NCBI GenBank assembly: GCA_963855995.1
Contig: OY979717.1
Coordinates: 1 to 64,000 of the forward strand
From: Muricea muricata
Taxonomy: Eukaryota; Cnidaria; Anthozoa; Malacalcyonacea; Plexauridae
DNA: 64,000 bases
Direction: 5' to 3'
Position 1 is the first letter of the stretch. Every line of letters begins with the position of its first letter. This document shows positions 31,601 to 48,169 of this stretch, one piece after another. A program made the translations under genes and the position numbers. A model generated the notes under the pieces. That model saw only the letters and a program-made list of their open reading frames with translations, had not been told where the DNA came from and made no database searches.

Positions 31601-34600
31601 TGGAATTCCAGATTCGAATTCGACCATCGATAGTATAGAATCACCGTTTGTATATATGTACGTTAGCCTCTGCTGCTTGCAAAGATTGTGGTGCATTAAC
31701 ACCGCGGAAACGTGACGTACCATCGCGTCACGCTTTTTGCAATACCTGAATTTAAGAGTCTAGAGGTGCTTAAAAAAATTTTTTTGCATTAATATTATTG
31801 TCAATCAACCCCAAAAATAACCCTAACACTAACCCTGACCTTAATTATAAAGAAAAAAACTCAAAAAAAAAAACTTTGACTCAAAAGTATAAAATAGACG
31901 TCGCCGGGATTCGAACCCCAAACTGCGGCATGGAAGACATTTACCTTGACCACTACGACACAGCACAACAATCAACAAACCGTGTTTAAAAACGGTATTT
32001 AACATTGTCGCTTTAAAAAGAGAGCATAACCATGGTGAAATTGACCAAGTATTGCTATAAAAGATGGCTTTGGACATTTGGTGCCCTGGCGGAATTGGAC
32101 GTTGTTGTCGCCAACATTAACATCCAATTGACTGCCTTCGCCTTGTGTCCACCATCCCTGGCCCGAATTCGAACTGTTAGGGGAGGGTAGAAGCGGCCCC
32201 CAGACCATAAGTGCTAAAACCCTGGAATTCCAGATTCGAATTCGACCATCGATAGTATAGAATCACCGTTTGTATATATGTACGTTAGCCTCTGCTGCTT
32301 GCAAAGATTGTGGTGCATTAACACCGCGGAAACGTGACGTACCATCGCGTCACGCTTTTTGCAATACCTGAATTTAAGAGTCTAGAGGTGCTTAAAAAAA
32401 TTTTTTTGCATTAATATTATTGTCAATCAACCCCAAAAATAACCCTAACACTAACCCTGACCTTAATTATAAAGAAAAAAACTCAAAAAAAAAAACTTTG
32501 ACTCAAAAGTATAAAATAGACGTCGCCGGGATTCGAACCCCAAACTGCGGCATGGAAGACATTTACCTTGACCACTACGACACAGCACAACAATCAACAA
32601 ACCGTGTTTAAAAACGGTATTTAACATTGTCGCTTTAAAAAGAGAGCATAACCATGGTGAAATTGACCAAGTATTGCTATAAAAGATGGCTTTGGACATT
32701 TGGCGCCCTGGCGGAATTGGACGTTGTTGTCGCCAACATTAACATCCAATTGACTGCCTTCGCCTTGTGTCCACCATCCCTGGCCCGAGTTCGAACTGTT
32801 AGGGGAGGGTAGAAGCGGCCCCCAGACCATGAGTGCTAAAACCCTGGAATTCCAGATTCGAATTCGACCATCGATAGTATAGAATCACCGTTTGTATATA
32901 TGTACGTTAGCCTCTGCTGCTTGCAAAGATTGTGGTGCATTAACACCGCGGAAACGTGACGTACCATCGCGTCACGCTTTTTGCAATACCTGAATTTAAG
33001 AGTCTAGAGGTGCTTAAAAAAATTTTTTTGCATTAATATTATTGTCAATCAACCCCAAAAATAACCCTAACACTAACCCTGACCTTAATTATAAAGAAAA
33101 GAACTCAAAAAAAACAAACTTTGACTCAAAAGTATAAAATAGACGTCGCCGGGATTCGAACCCCAAACTGCGGCATGGAAGACATTTACCTTGACCACTA
33201 CGACACAGCACAACAATCAACAAACCGTGTTTAAAAACGGTATTTAACATTGTCGCTTAAAAAAGAGAGCATAACCATGGTGAAATGGACAGAGTATTGT
33301 TGTGAAAGATGGCTTTGGACATTTGGCGCCCTGGCGGAATTGGACGTTGTTGTCGCCAACATTAACATCCAATTGACTGCCTTCGCCTAATATCCACCAT
33401 CCCTGGCCCGAATTCGAACTGTTAGGGGAGGGTAGAAGCGGCCCCCAGACCATAAGTGCTAAAACCCTGGAATTCCAGATTCGAATTCGACCATCGATAG
33501 TATAGAATCACCGTTTGTATATATGTACGTTAGCCTCTGCTGCTTGCAAAGATTGTGGTGCATTAACACCGCGGAAACGTGACGTACCATCGCGTCACGC
33601 TTTTTGCAATACCTGAATTTAAGAGTCTAGAGGTGCTTAAAAAAATTTTTTTGCATTAATATTATTGTCAATCAACCCCAAAAATAACCCTAACACTAAC
33701 CCTGACCTTAATTATAAAGAAAAAAACTCAAAAAAAAAACTTTGACTCAAAAGTATAAAATAGACGTCGCCGGGATTCGAACCCCAAACTGCGGCATGGA
33801 AGACATTTACCTTGACCACTACGACACAGCACAACAATCAACAAACCGTGTTTAAAAACGGTATTTAACATTGTCGCTTTAAAAAGAGAGCATAACCATG
33901 GGGAAATGGACAGAGTATTGTTATAAAAGATGGCTTTGGACATTTGGCGCCCTGGCGGAATTGGACGTTGTTGTCGCCAACATTAACATCCAATTGACTG
34001 CCTTCGCCTAATATCCACCATCCCTGGCCCGAATTCGAACTGTTAGGGGAGGGTAGGAGCGGCCCCCAGACCATGAGTGCTAAAACCCTGGAATTCCAGA
34101 TTCGAATTCGACCATCGATAGTATAGAATCACCGTTTGTATATATGTACGTTAGCCTCTGCTGCTTGCAAAGATTGTGGTGCATTAACACCGCGGAAACG
34201 TGACGTACCATCGCGTCACGCTTTTTGCAATACCTGAATTTAAGAGTCTAGAGGTGCTTAAAAAATTTTTTTTGCATTAATATTATTGTCAATCAACCCC
34301 AAAAATAACCCTAACACTAACCCTGACCTTAATTATAAAGAAAAAAACTCAAAAAAAAAAACTTTGACTCAAAAGTATAAAATAGACGTCGCCGGGATTC
34401 GAACCCCAAACTGCGGCATGGAAGACATTTACCTTGACCACTACGACACAGCACAACAATCAACAAACCGTGTTTGAAAACGGTATTTAACATTGTCGCT
34501 TTAAAAAGAGAGCATAATCATGGTGAAATGGACAGAGTATTGTTATAAAAGATGGCTTTGGACATTTGGCGCCCTGGCGGAATTGGACGTTGTTGTCGCC

Positions 34601-37600
34601 AACATTAACATCCAATTGACTGCCTTCGCCTAATACCCACCATCCCTGGCACGAATTCGAACTGTTAGGGGAGGGTAGAAACGGCCCCCAGACCATGAGT
34701 GCTAAAACCCTGGAATTCCAGATTCGAATTCGACCATCGATAGTATAGAATCACCGTTTGTATATATGTACGTTAGCCTCTGCTGCTTGCAAAGATTGTG
34801 GTGCATTAACACCGCGGAAACGTGACGTACCATCGCGTCACGCTTTTTGCAATACCTGAATTTAAGAGTCTAGAGGTGCTTAAAAAAATTTTTTTGCATA
34901 AATATTATTGTCAATCAACCCCAAAAATAACCCTAACACTAACCCTGACCTTAATTATAAAGAAAAAAACTCAAAAAAAAAAACTTTGACTCAAAAGTAT
35001 AAAATAGACGTCGCCGGGATTCGAACCCCAAACTGCGGCATGGAAGACATTTACCTTGACCACTACGACACAGCACAACAATCAACAAACCGTGTTTAAA
35101 AACGGTATTTAACATTGTCGCTTTAAAAAGAGAGCATAACCATGGGGAAATGGACAGAGTATTGTTATAAAAGATGGCTTTGGACATTTGGCGCCCTGGC
35201 GGAATTGGACGTTGTTGTCGCCAACATTAACATCCAATTGACTGCCTTCGCCTTGTATCCACCATCCCTGGCCCGAATTCGAACTGTTAGGGGAGGGTAG
35301 AAGCGGCCCCCAGACCATAAGTGCTAAAACCCTGGAATTCCAGATTCGAATTCGACCATCGATAGTATAGAATCACCGTTTGTATATATGTACGTTAGCC
35401 TCTGCTGCTTGCAAAGATTGTGGTGCATTAACACCGCGGAAACGTGACGTACCATCGCGTCACGCTTTTTGCAATACCTGAATTTAAGAGTCTAGAGGTG
35501 CTTAAAAAAATTTTTTTGCATTAATATTATTGTCAATCAACCCCAAAAATAACCCTAACACTAACCCTGACCTTAATTATAAAGAAAAAAACTCAAAAAA
35601 AAAAACTTTGACTCAAAAGTATAAAATAGACGTCGCCGGGATTCGAACCCCAAACTGCGGCATGGAAGACATTTACCTTGACCACTACGACACAGCACAA
35701 CAATCAACAAACCGTGTTTAAAAACGGTATTTAACATTGTCGCTTTAAAAAGAGAGCATAACCATGGTGAAATTGACCAAGTATTGTTATAAAAGATGGC
35801 TTTGGACATTTGGCGCCCTGGCGGAATTGGACGTTGTTGTCGCCAACATTAACATCCAATTGACTGCCTTCGCCTTGTATCCACCATCCCTGGCCCGAAT
35901 TCGAACTGTTAGGGGAGGGTAGAAGCGGCCCCCAGACCATAAGTGCTAAAACCCTGGAATTCCAGATTCGAATTCGACCATCGATAGTATAGAATCACCG
36001 TTTGCATATATGTACGTTAGCCTCTGCTGCTTGCAAAGATTGTGGTGCATTAACACCGCGGAAACGTGACGTACCATCGCGTCACGCTTTTTGCAATACC
36101 TGAATTTAAGAGTCTAGAGGTGCTTAAAAAAATTTTTTTGCATTAATATTATTGTCAATCAACCCCAAAAATAACCCTAACACTAACCCTGACCTTAATT
36201 ATAAAGAAAAAAACTCAAAAAAAAAAAACTTTGACTCAAAAGTATAAAATAGACGTCGCCGGGATTCGAACCCCAAACTGCGGCATGGAAGACATTTACC
36301 TTGACCACTACGACACAGCACAACAATCAACAAACCGTGTTTAAAAACGGTATTTAACATTGTCGCTTAAAAAAGAGAGCATAACCATGGTGAAATTGAC
36401 CAAGTATTGTTATAAAAGATGGCTTTGGACATTTGGCGCCCTGGCGGAATTGGACGTTGTTGTCGCCAACATTAACATCCAATTGACTGCCTTCGCCTAA
36501 TATCCACCATCTCTGGCCCGAATTCGAACTGTTAGGGGAGGGTAGAAGCGGCCCCCAGACCATGAGTGCTAAAACCCTGGAATTCCAGATTCGAATTCGA
36601 CCATCGATAGTATAGAATCACCGTTTGTATATATGTACGTTAGCCTCTGCTGCTTGCAAAGATTGTGGTGCATTAACACCGCGGAAACGTGACGTACCAT
36701 CGCGTCACGCTTTTTGCAATACCTGAATTTAAGAGTCTAGAGGTGCTTAAAAAAATTTTTTTGCATTAATATTATTGTCAATCAACCCCAAAAATAACCC
36801 TAACACTAACCCTGACCTTAATTATAAAGAAAAAAACTCAAAAAAAAAAACTTTGACTCAAAAGTATAAAATAGACGTCGCCGGGATTCGAACCCCAAAC
36901 TGCGGCATGGAAGACATTTACCTTGACCACTACGACACAGCACAACAATCAACAAACCGTGTTTTAAAACGGTATTTAACATTGTCGCTTTAAAAAGAGA
37001 GCATAACCATGGTGAAATTGACCAAGTATTGTTATAAAAGATGGCTTTGGACATTTGGCGCCCTGGCGGAATTGGACGTTGTTGTCGCCAACATTAACTT
37101 CCAATTGGCTGCCTTCGCCTTGTATCCACCATCCCTGGCCCGAATTCGAACTGTTAGGGGAGGGTAGAAGCGGCCCCCAGACCATAAGTGCTAAAACCCT
37201 GGATATCCAGATTCGAATTCGACCATCGATAATATAGAATCACCGTTTGTATATATGTACGTTAGCCTCTGCTGCTTGCAAAGATTGTGGTGCATTAACA
37301 CCGCGGAAACGTGACGTACCATCGCGTCACGCTTTTTGCAATACCTGAATTTAAGAGTCTAGAGGTGCTTAAAAAAATTTTTTTGCATTAATATTATTGT
37401 CAATCAACCCCAAAAATAACCCTAACACTAACCCTGACCTTAATTATAAAGAAAAAAACTCAAAAAAAAAAAACTTTGACTCAAAAGTATAAAATAGACG
37501 TCGCCGGGATTCGAACCCCAAACTGCGGCATGGAAGACATTTACCTTGACCACTACGACACAGCACAACAATCAACAAACCGTGTTTAAAAACGGTATTT

Positions 37601-40600
37601 AACATTGTCGCTTTAAAAAGAGAGCATAACCATGGTGAAATTGACCAAGTATTGCTATAAAAGATGGCTTTGGACATTTGGCGCCCTGGCGGAATTGGAC
37701 GTTGTTGTCGCCAACATTAACATCCAATTGACTGCCTTCGCCTTGTATCCACCATCCCTGGCCCGAGTTCGAACTGTTAGGGGAGGGTAGAAGCGGCCCG
37801 CAGACCATAAGTGCTAAAACCCTGGAATTCCAGATTCGAATTCGACCATCGATAGTATAGAATCACCGTTTGTATATATGTACGTTAGCCTCTGCTGCTT
37901 GCAAAGATTGTGGTGCATTAACACCGCGGAAACGTGACGTACCATCGCGTCACGCTTTTTGCAATACCTGAATTTAAGAGTCTAGAGGTGCTTAAAAAAA
38001 TTTTTTTGCAATAATATTATTGTCAATCAACCCCAAAAATAACCCTAACACTAACCCTGACCTTAATTATAAAGAAAAAAACTCAAAAAAAAAAACTTTG
38101 ACTCAAAAGTATAAAATAGACGTCGCCGGGATTCGAACCCCAAACTGCGGCATGGAAGACATTTACCTTGACCACTACGACACAGCACAACAATCAACAA
38201 ACCGTGTTTAAAAACGGTATTTAACATTGTCGCTTTAAAAAGAGAGCATAACCATGGTGAAATTGACCAAGTATTGCTATAAAAGATGGCTTTGGACATT
38301 TGGTGCCCTGGCGGAATTGGACGTTGTTGTCGCCAACATTAACATCCAATTGACTGCCTTCGCCTTGTGTCCACCATCCCTGGCCCGAATTCGAACTGTT
38401 AGGGGAGGGTAGAAGCGGCCCCCAGACCATAAGTGCTAAAACCCTGGAATTCCAGATTCGAATTCGACCATCGATAGTATAGAATCACCGTTTGTATATA
38501 TGTACGTTAGCCTCTGCTGCTTGCAAAGATTGTGGTGCATTAACACCGCGGAAACGTGACGTACCATCGCGTCACGCTTTTTGCAATACCTGAATTTAAG
38601 AGTCTAGAGGTGCTTAAAAAAATTTTTTTGCATTAATATTATTGTCAATCAACCCCAAAAATAACCCTAACACTAACCCTGACCTTAATTATAAAGAAAA
38701 AAACTCAAAAAAAAAACTTTGACTCAAAAGTATAAAATAGACGTCGCCGGGATTCGAACCCCAAACTGCGGCATGGAAGACATTTACCTTGACCACTACG
38801 ACACAGCACAACAATCAACAAACCGTGTTTAAAAACGGTATTTAACATTGTCGCTTTAAAAAGAGAGCATAACCATGGTGAAATTGACCAAGTATTGCTA
38901 TAAAAGATGGCTTTGGACATTTGGCGCCCTGGCGGAATTGGACGTTGTTGTCGCCAACATTAACATCCAATTGACTGCCTTCGCCTTGTGTCCACCATCC
39001 CTGGCCCGAGTTCGAACTGTTAGGGGAGGGTAGAAGCGGCCCCCAGACCATGAGTGCTAAAACCCTGGAATTCCAGATTCGAATTCGACCATCGATAGTA
39101 TAGAATCACCGTTTGTATATATGTACGTTAGCCTCTGCTGCTTGCAAAGATTGTGGTGCATTAACACCGCGGAAACGTGACGTACCATCGCGTCACGCTT
39201 TTTGCAATACCTGAATTTAAGAGTCTAGAGGTGCTTAAAAAAATTTTTTTGCATTAATATTATTGTCAATCAACCCCAAAAATAACCCTAACACTAACCC
39301 TGACCTTAATTATAAAGAAAAAAACTCAAAAAAAAAAACTTTGACTCAAAAGTATAAAATAGACGTCGCCGGGATTCGAACCCCAAACTGCGGCATGGAA
39401 GACATTTACCTTGACCACTACGACACAGCACAACAATCAACAAACCGTGTTTAAAAACGGTATTTAACATTGTCGCTTAAAAAAGAGAGCATAACCATGG
39501 TGAAATGGACAGAGTATTGTTATAAAAGATGGCTTTGGACATTTGGCGCCCTGGCGGAATTGGACGTTGTTGTCGCCAACATTAACATCCAATTGACTGC
39601 CTTCGCCTAGTGTCCACCATCCCTGGCCCGAATTCGAACTGTTAGGGGAGGGTAGAAGCGGCCCCCAGACCATAAGTGCTAAAACCCTGGAATTCCAGAT
39701 TCGAATTCGACCATCGATAGTATAGAATCACCGTTTGTATATATGTACGTTAGCCTCTGCTGCTTGCAAAGATTGTGGTGCATTAACACCGCGGAAACGT
39801 GACGTACCATCGCGTCACGCTTTTTGCAATACCTGAATTTAAGAGTCTAGAGGTGCTTAAAAAAATTTTTTTGCATTAATATTATTGTCAATCAACCCCA
39901 AAAATAACCCTAACACTAACCCTGACCTTAATTATAAAGAAAAAAACTCAAAAAAAAAAAACTTTGACTCAAAAGTATAAAATAGACGTCGCCGGGATTC
40001 GAACCCCAAACTGCGGCATGGAAGACATTTACCTTGACCACTACGACACAGCACAACAATCAACAAACCGTGTTTAAAAACGGTATTTAACATTGTCGCT
40101 TTAAAAAGAGAGCATAACCATGGTGAAATTGACCAAGTATTGCTATAAAAGATGGCTTTGGACATTTGGCGCCCTGGCGGAATTGGACGTTGTTGTCGCC
40201 AACATTAACATCCAATTGACTGCCTTCGCCTTGTATCCACCATCCCTGGCCCGAGTTCGAACTGTTAGGGGAGGGTAGAAGCGGCCCCCAGACCATAAGT
40301 GCTAAAACCCTGGAATTCCAGATTCGAATTCGACCATCGATAGTATAGAATCACCGTTTGTATATATGTACGTTAGCCTCTGCTGCTTGCAAAGATTGTG
40401 GTGCATTAACACCGCGGAAACGTGACGTACCATCGCGTCACGCTTTTTGCAATACCTGAATTTAAGAGTCTAGAGGTGCTTAAAAAAATTTTTTTGCATT
40501 AATATTATTGTCAATCAACCCCAAAAATAACCCTAACACTAACCCTGACCTTAATTATAAAGAAAAAAACTCAAAAAAAAAAACTTTGACTCAAAAGTAT

Positions 40601-43600
40601 AAAATAGACGTCGCCGGGATTCGAACCCCAAACTGCGGCATGGAAGACATTTACCTTGACCACTACGACACAGCACAACAATCAACAAACCGTGTTTAAA
40701 AACGGTATTTAACATTGTCGCTTTAAAAAGAGAGCATAACCATGGTGAAATTGACCAAGTATTGCTATAAAAGATGGCTTTGGACATTTGGTGCCCTGGC
40801 GGAATTGGACGTTGTTGTCGCCAACATTAACATCCAATTGACTGCCTTCGCCTTGTGTCCACCATCCCTGGCCCGAATTCGAACTGTTAGGGGAGGGTAG
40901 AAGCGGCCCCTAGACCATAAGTGCTAAAACCCTGGAATTCCAGATTCGAATTCGACCATCGATAGTATAGAATCACCGTTTGTATATATGTACGTTAGCC
41001 TCTGCTGCTTGCAAAGATTGTGGTGCATTAACACCGCGGAAACGTGACGTACCATCGCGTCACGCTTTTTGCAATACCTGAATTTAAGAGTCTAGAGGTG
41101 CTTAAAAAAATTTTTTTGCATTAATATTATTGTCAATCAACCCCAAAAATAACCCTAACACTAACCCTGACCTTAATTATAAAGAAAAAAACTCAAAAAA
41201 AAAACTTTGACTCAAAAGTATAAAATAGACGTCGCCGGGATTCGAACCCCAAACTGCGGCATGGAAGACATTTACCTTGACCACTACGACACAGCACAAC
41301 AATCAACAAACCGTGTTTAAAAACGGTATTTAACATTGTCGCTTTAAAAAGAGAGCATAACCATGGTGAAATTGACCAAGTATTGCTATAAAAGATGGCT
41401 TTGGACATTTGGCGCCCTGGCGGAATTGGACGTTGTTGTCGCCAACATTAACATCCAATTGACTGCCTTCGCCTTGTGTCCACCATCCCTGGCCCGAGTT
41501 CGAACTGTTAGGGGAGGGTAGAAGCGGCCCCCAGACCATAAGTGCTAAAACCCTGGAATTCCAGATTCGAATTCGACCATCGATAGTATAGAATCACCGT
41601 TTGTATATATGTACGTTAGCCTCTGCTGCTTGCAAAGATTGTGGTGCATTAACACCGCGGAAACGTGACGTACCATCGCGTCACGCTTTTTGCAATACCT
41701 GAATTTAAGAGTCTAGAGGTGCTTAAAAAAATTTTTTTGCATTAATATTATTGTCAATCAACCCCAAAAATAACCCTAACACTAACCCTGACCTTAATTA
41801 TAAAGAAAAAAACTCAAAAAAAAAAACTTTGACTCAAAAGTATAAAATAGACGTCGCCGGGATTCGAACCCCAAACTGCGGCATGGAAGACATTTACCTT
41901 GACCACTACGACACAGCACAACAATCAACAAACCGTGTTTAAAAACGGTATTTAACATTGTCGCTTAAAAAAGAGAGCATAACCATGGTGAAATGGACAG
42001 AGTATTGTTATAAAAGATGGCTTTGGACATTTGGCGCCCTGGCGGAATTGGACGTTGTTGTCGCCAACATTAACATCCAATTGACTGTCTTCGCCTAATA
42101 TCCACCATCCCTGGCCCGAATTCGAACTGTTAGGGGAGGGTAGGAGCGGCCCCCAGACCATGAGTGCTGAAACCCTGGAATTCCAGATTCGAATTCGACC
42201 ATCGATAGTATAGAATCACCGTTTGTATATATGTACGTTAGCCTCTGCTGCTTGCAAAGATTGTGGTGCATTAACACCGCGGAAACGTGACGTACCATCG
42301 CGTCACGCTTTTTGCAATACCTGAATTTAAGAGTCTAGAGGTGCTTAAAAAAATTTTTTTGCATTAATATTATTGTCAATCAACCCCAAAAATAACCCTA
42401 ACACTAACCCTGACCTTAATTATAAAGAAAAAAACTCAAAAAAAAAAACTTTGACTCAAAAGTATAAAATAGACGTCGCCGGGATTCGAACCCCAAACTG
42501 CGGCATGGAAGACATTTACCTTGACCACTACGACACAGCACAACAATCAACAAACCGTGTTTAAAAACGGTATTTAACATTGTCGCTTTAAAAAGAGAGC
42601 ATAACCATGGGGAAATGGACAGAGTATTGTTATAAAAGATGGCTTTGGACATTTGGCGCCCTGGCGGAATTGGACGTTGTTGTCGCCAACATTAACATCC
42701 AATTGACTGCCTTCGCCTAATATCCACCATCCCTGGCCCGAATTCGAACTGTTAGGGGAGGGTAGGAGCGGCCCCCAGACCATGAGTGCTAAAACCCTGG
42801 AATTCCAGATTCGAATTCGACCATCGATAGTATAGAATCACCGTTTGTATATATGTACGTTAGCCTCTGCTGCTTGCAAAGATTGTGGTGCATTAACACC
42901 GCGGAAACGTGACGTACCATCGCGTCACGCTTTTTGCAATACCTGAATTTAAGAGTCTAGAGGTGCTTAAAAAAATTTTTTTGCATTAATATTATTGTCA
43001 ATCAACCCCAAAAATAACCCTAACACTAACCCTGACCTTAATTATAAAGAAAAAAACTCAAAAAAAAAAACTTTGACTCAAAAGTATAAAATAGACGTCG
43101 CCGGGATTCGAACCCCAAACTGCGGCATGGAAGACATTTACCTTGACCACTACGACACAGCACAACAATCAACAAACCGTGTTTAAAAACGGTATTTAAC
43201 ATTGTCGCTTTAAAAAGAGAGCATAACCATGGGGAAATGGACAGAGTATTGTTATAAAAGATGGCTTTGGACATTTGGCGCCCTGGCGGAATTGGACGTT
43301 GTTGTCGCCAACATTAACATCCAATTGACTGCCTTCGCCTAATATCCACCACCCCTGGCCCGAATTCGAACTGTTAGGGGAGGGTAGAAGCGGCCCCCAG
43401 ACCATGAGTGCTAAAACCCTGGAATTCCAGATTCGAATTCGACCATCGATAGTACAGAATCACCGTTTGTATATATGTACGTTAGCCTCTGCTGCTTGCA
43501 AAGATTGTGGTGCATTAACACCGCGGAAACGTGACGTACCATCGCGTCACGCTTTTTGCAATACCTGAATTTAAGAGTCTAGAGGTGCTTAAAAAAATTT

Positions 43601-46600
43601 TTTTGCATTAATATTATTGTCAATCAACCCCAAAAATAACCCTAACACTAACCCTGACCTTAATTATAAAGAAAAAAACTCAAAAAAAAAAACTTTGACT
43701 CAAAAGTATAAAATAGACGTCGCCGGGATTCGAACCCCAAACTGCGGCATGGAAGACATTTACCTTGACCACTACGACACAGCACAACAATCAACAAACC
43801 GTGTTTAAAAACGGTATTTAACATTGTCGCTTTAAAAAGAGAGCATAACCATGGGGAAATGGACAGAGTATTGTTATAAAAGATGGCTTTGGACATTTGG
43901 CGCCCTGGCGGAATTGGACGTTGTTGTCGCCAACATTAACATCCAATTGACTGCCTTCGCCTAATATCCACCATCCCTGGCCCGAATTCGAACTGTTAGG
44001 GGAGGGTAGGAGCGGCCCCCAGACCATGAGTGCTAAAACCCTGGAATTCCAGATTCGAATTCGACCATCGATAGTATAGAATCACCGTTTGTATATATGT
44101 ACGTTAGCCTCTGCTGCTTGCAAAGATTGTGGTGCATTAACACCGCGGAAACGTGACGTACCATCGCGTCACGCTTTTTGCAATACCTGAATTTAAGAGT
44201 CTAGAGGTGCTTAAAAAAATTTTTTTGCATTAATATTATTGTCAATCAACCCCAAAAATAACCCTAACACTAACCCTGACCTTAATTATAAAGAAAAAAA
44301 CTCAAAAAAAAAAACTTTGACTCAAAAGTATAAAATAGACGTCGCCGGGATTCGAACCCCAAACTGCGGCATGGAAGACATTTACCTTGACCACTACGAC
44401 ACAGCACAACAATCAACAAACCGTGTTTAAAAACGGTATTTAACATTGTCGCTTTAAAAAGAGAGCATAACCATGGGGAAATGGACAGAGTATTGTTATA
44501 AAAGATGGCTTTGGACATTTGGCGCCCTGGCGGAATTGGACGTTGTTGTCGCCAACATTAACATCCAATTGACTGCCTTCGCCTAATATCCACCACCCCT
44601 GGCCCGAATTCGAACTGTTAGGGGAGGGTAGAAGCGGCCCCCAGACCATAAGTGCTAAAACCCTGGAATTCCAGATTCGAATTCGACCATCGATAGTACA
44701 GAATCACCGTTTGTATATATGTACGTTAGCCTCTGCTGCTTGCAAAGATTGTGGTGCATTAACACCGCGGAAACGTGACGTACCATCGCGTCACGCTTTT
44801 TGCAATACCTGAATTTAAGAGTCTAGAGGTGCTTAAAAAAATTTTTTTGCATTAATATTATTGTCAATCAACCCCAAAAATAACCCTAACACTAACCCTG
44901 ACCTTAATTATAAAGAAAAAAACTCAAAAAAAAAAACTTTGACTCAAAAGTATAAAATAGACGTCGCCGGGATTCGAACCCCAAACTGCGGCATGGAAGA
45001 CATTTACCTTGACCACTACGACACAGCACAACAATCAACAAACCGTGTTTAAAAACGGTATTTAACATTGTCGCTTTAAAAAGAGAGCATAACCATGGGG
45101 AAATGGACAGAGTATTGTTATAAAAGATGGCTTTGGACATTTGGCGCCCTTGCGGAATTGGACGTTGTTGTCGCCAACATTAACATCCAATTGACTGCCT
45201 TCGCCTAATATCCGCCATCCCTGGCCCGAATTCGAACTGTTAGGGGAGGGTAGGAGCGGCCCCCAGACCATGAGTGCTAAAACCCTGGAATTCCAGATTC
45301 GAATTCGACCATCGATAGTATAGAATCACCGTTTGTATATATGTACGTTAGCCTCTGCTGCTTGCAAAGATTGTGGTGCATTAACACCGCGGAAACGTGA
45401 CGTACCATCGCGTCACGCTTTTTGCAATACCTGAATTTAAGAGTCTAGAGGTGCTTAAAAAAATTTTTTTGCATTAATATTATTGTCAATCAACCCCAAA
45501 AATAACCCTAACACTAACCCTGACCTTAATTATAAAGAAAAAAACTCAAAAAAAAAAACTTTGACTCAAAAGTATAAAATAGACGTCGCCGGGATTCGAA
45601 CCCCAAACTGCGGCATGGAAGACATTTACCTTGACCACTACGACACAGCACAACAATCAACAAACCGTGTTTAAAAACGGTATTTAACATTGTCGCTTTA
45701 AAAAGAGAGCATAACCATGGGGAAATGGACAGAGTATTGTTATAAAAGATGGCTTTGGACATTTGGCGCCCTGGCGGAATTGGACGTTGTTGTCGCCAAC
45801 ATTAACATCCAATTGACTGCCTTCGCCTAATATCCACCATCCCTGGCCCGAATTCGAACTGTTAGGGGAGGGTAGAAGCGGCCCCCAGACCATAAGTGCT
45901 AAAACCCTGGAATTCCAGATTCGAATTCGACCATCGATAGTACAGAATCACCGTTTGTATATATGTACGTTAGCCTCTGCTGCTTGCAAAGATTGTGGTG
46001 CATTAACACCGCGGAAACGTGACGTACCATCGCGTCACGCTTTTTGCAATACCTGAATTTAAGAGTCTAGAGGTGCTTAAAAAATTTTTTTTGCATTAAT
46101 ATTATTGTCAATCAACCCCAAAAATAACCCTAACACTAACCCTGACCTTAATTATAAAGAAAAAAACTCAAAAAAAAAACTTTGACTCAAAAGTATAAAA
46201 TAGACGTCGCCGGGATTCGAACCCCAAACTGCGGCATGGAAGACATTTACCTTGACCACTACGACACAGCACAACAATCAACAAACCGTGTTTGAAAACG
46301 GTATTTAACATTGTCGCTTAAAAAAGAGAGCATAACCATGGTGAAATGGACAGAGTGTTGTTATAAAAGATGGCTTTGGACATTTGGCGCCCTGGCGGAA
46401 TTGGACGTTGTTGTCGCCAACATTAACATCCAATTGACTGCCTTCGCCTAATATCCGCCATCCCTGGCCCGAATTCGAACTGTTAGGGGAGGGTAGGAGC
46501 GGCCCCCAGACCATGAGTGCTAAAACCCTGGAATTCCAGATTCGAATTCGACCATCGATAGTATAGAATCACCGTTTGTATATATGTACGTTAGCCTCTG

Positions 46601-48169
46601 CTGCTTGCAAAGATTGTGGTGCATTAACACCGCGGAAACGTGACGTACCATCGCGTCACGCTTTTTGCAATACCTGAATTTAAGAGTCTAGAGGTGCTTA
46701 AAAAAATTTTTTTGCATTAATATTATTGTCAATCAACCCCAAAAATAACCCTAACACTAACCCTGACCTTAATTATAAAGAAAAAAACTCAAAAAAAAAA
46801 ACTTTGACTCAAAAGTATAAAATAGACGTCGCCGGGATTCGAACCCCAAACTGCGGCATGGAAGACATTTACCTTGACCACTACGACACAGCACAACAAT
46901 CAACAAACCGTGTTTAAAAACGGTATTTAACATTGTCGCTTTAAAAAGAGAGCATAACCATGGGGAAATGGACAGAGTATTGTTATAAAAGATGGCTTTG
47001 GACATTTGGCGCCCTGGCGGAATTGGACGTTGTTGTCGCCAACATTAACATCCAATTGACTGCCTTCGCCTAATATCCACCATCCCTGGCCCGAATTCGA
47101 ACTGTTAGGGGAGGGTAGAAGCGGCCCCCAGACCATAAGTGCTAAAACCCTGGAATTCCAGATTCGAATTCGACCATCGATAGTATAGAATCACCGTTTG
47201 TATATATGTACGTTAGCCTCTGCTGCTTGCAAAGATTGTGGTGCATTAACACCGCGGAAACGTGACGTACCATCGCGTCACGCTTTTTGCAATACCTGAA
47301 TTTAAGAGTCTAGAGGTGCTTAAAAAATTTTTTTTGCATTAATATTATTGTCAATCAACCCCAAAAATAACCCTAACACTAACCCTGACCTTAATTATAA
47401 AGAAAAAAACTCAAAAAAAAAACTTTGACTCAAAAGTATAAAATAGACGTCGCCGGGATTCGAACCCCAAACTGCGGCATGGAAGACATTTACCTTGACC
47501 ACTACGACACAGCACAACAATCAACAAACCGTGTTTGAAAACGGTATTTAACATTGTCGCTTAAAAAAGAGAGCATAACCATGGTGAAATGGACAGAGTG
47601 TTGTTATAAAAGATGGCTTTGGACATTTGGTGCCCTGGCGGAATTGGACGTTGTTGTCGCCAACATTAACATCCAATTGACTGCCTTCGCCTAATACCCA
47701 CCATCCCTGGCACGAATTCGAACTGTTAGGGGAGGGTAGAAACGGCCCCCAGACCATGAGTGCTAAAACCCTGGAATTCCAGATTCGAATTCGACCATCG
47801 ATAGTATAGAATCACCGTTTGTATATATGTACGTTAGCCTCTGCTGCTTGCAAAGATTGTGGTGCATTAACACCGCGGAAACGTGACGTACCATCGCGTC
47901 ACGCTTTTTGCAATACCTGAATTTAAGAGTCTAGAGGTGCTTAAAAAAATTTTTTTGCATTAATATTATTGTCAATCAACCCCAAAAATAACCCTAACAC
48001 TAACCCTGACCTTAATTATAAAGAAAAAAACTCAAAAAAAAAAACTTTGACTCAAAAGTATAAAATAGACGTCGCCGGGATTCGAACCCCAAACTGCGGC
48101 ATGGAAGACATTTACCTTGACCACTACGACACAGCACAACAATCAACAAACCGTGTTTAAAAACGGTAT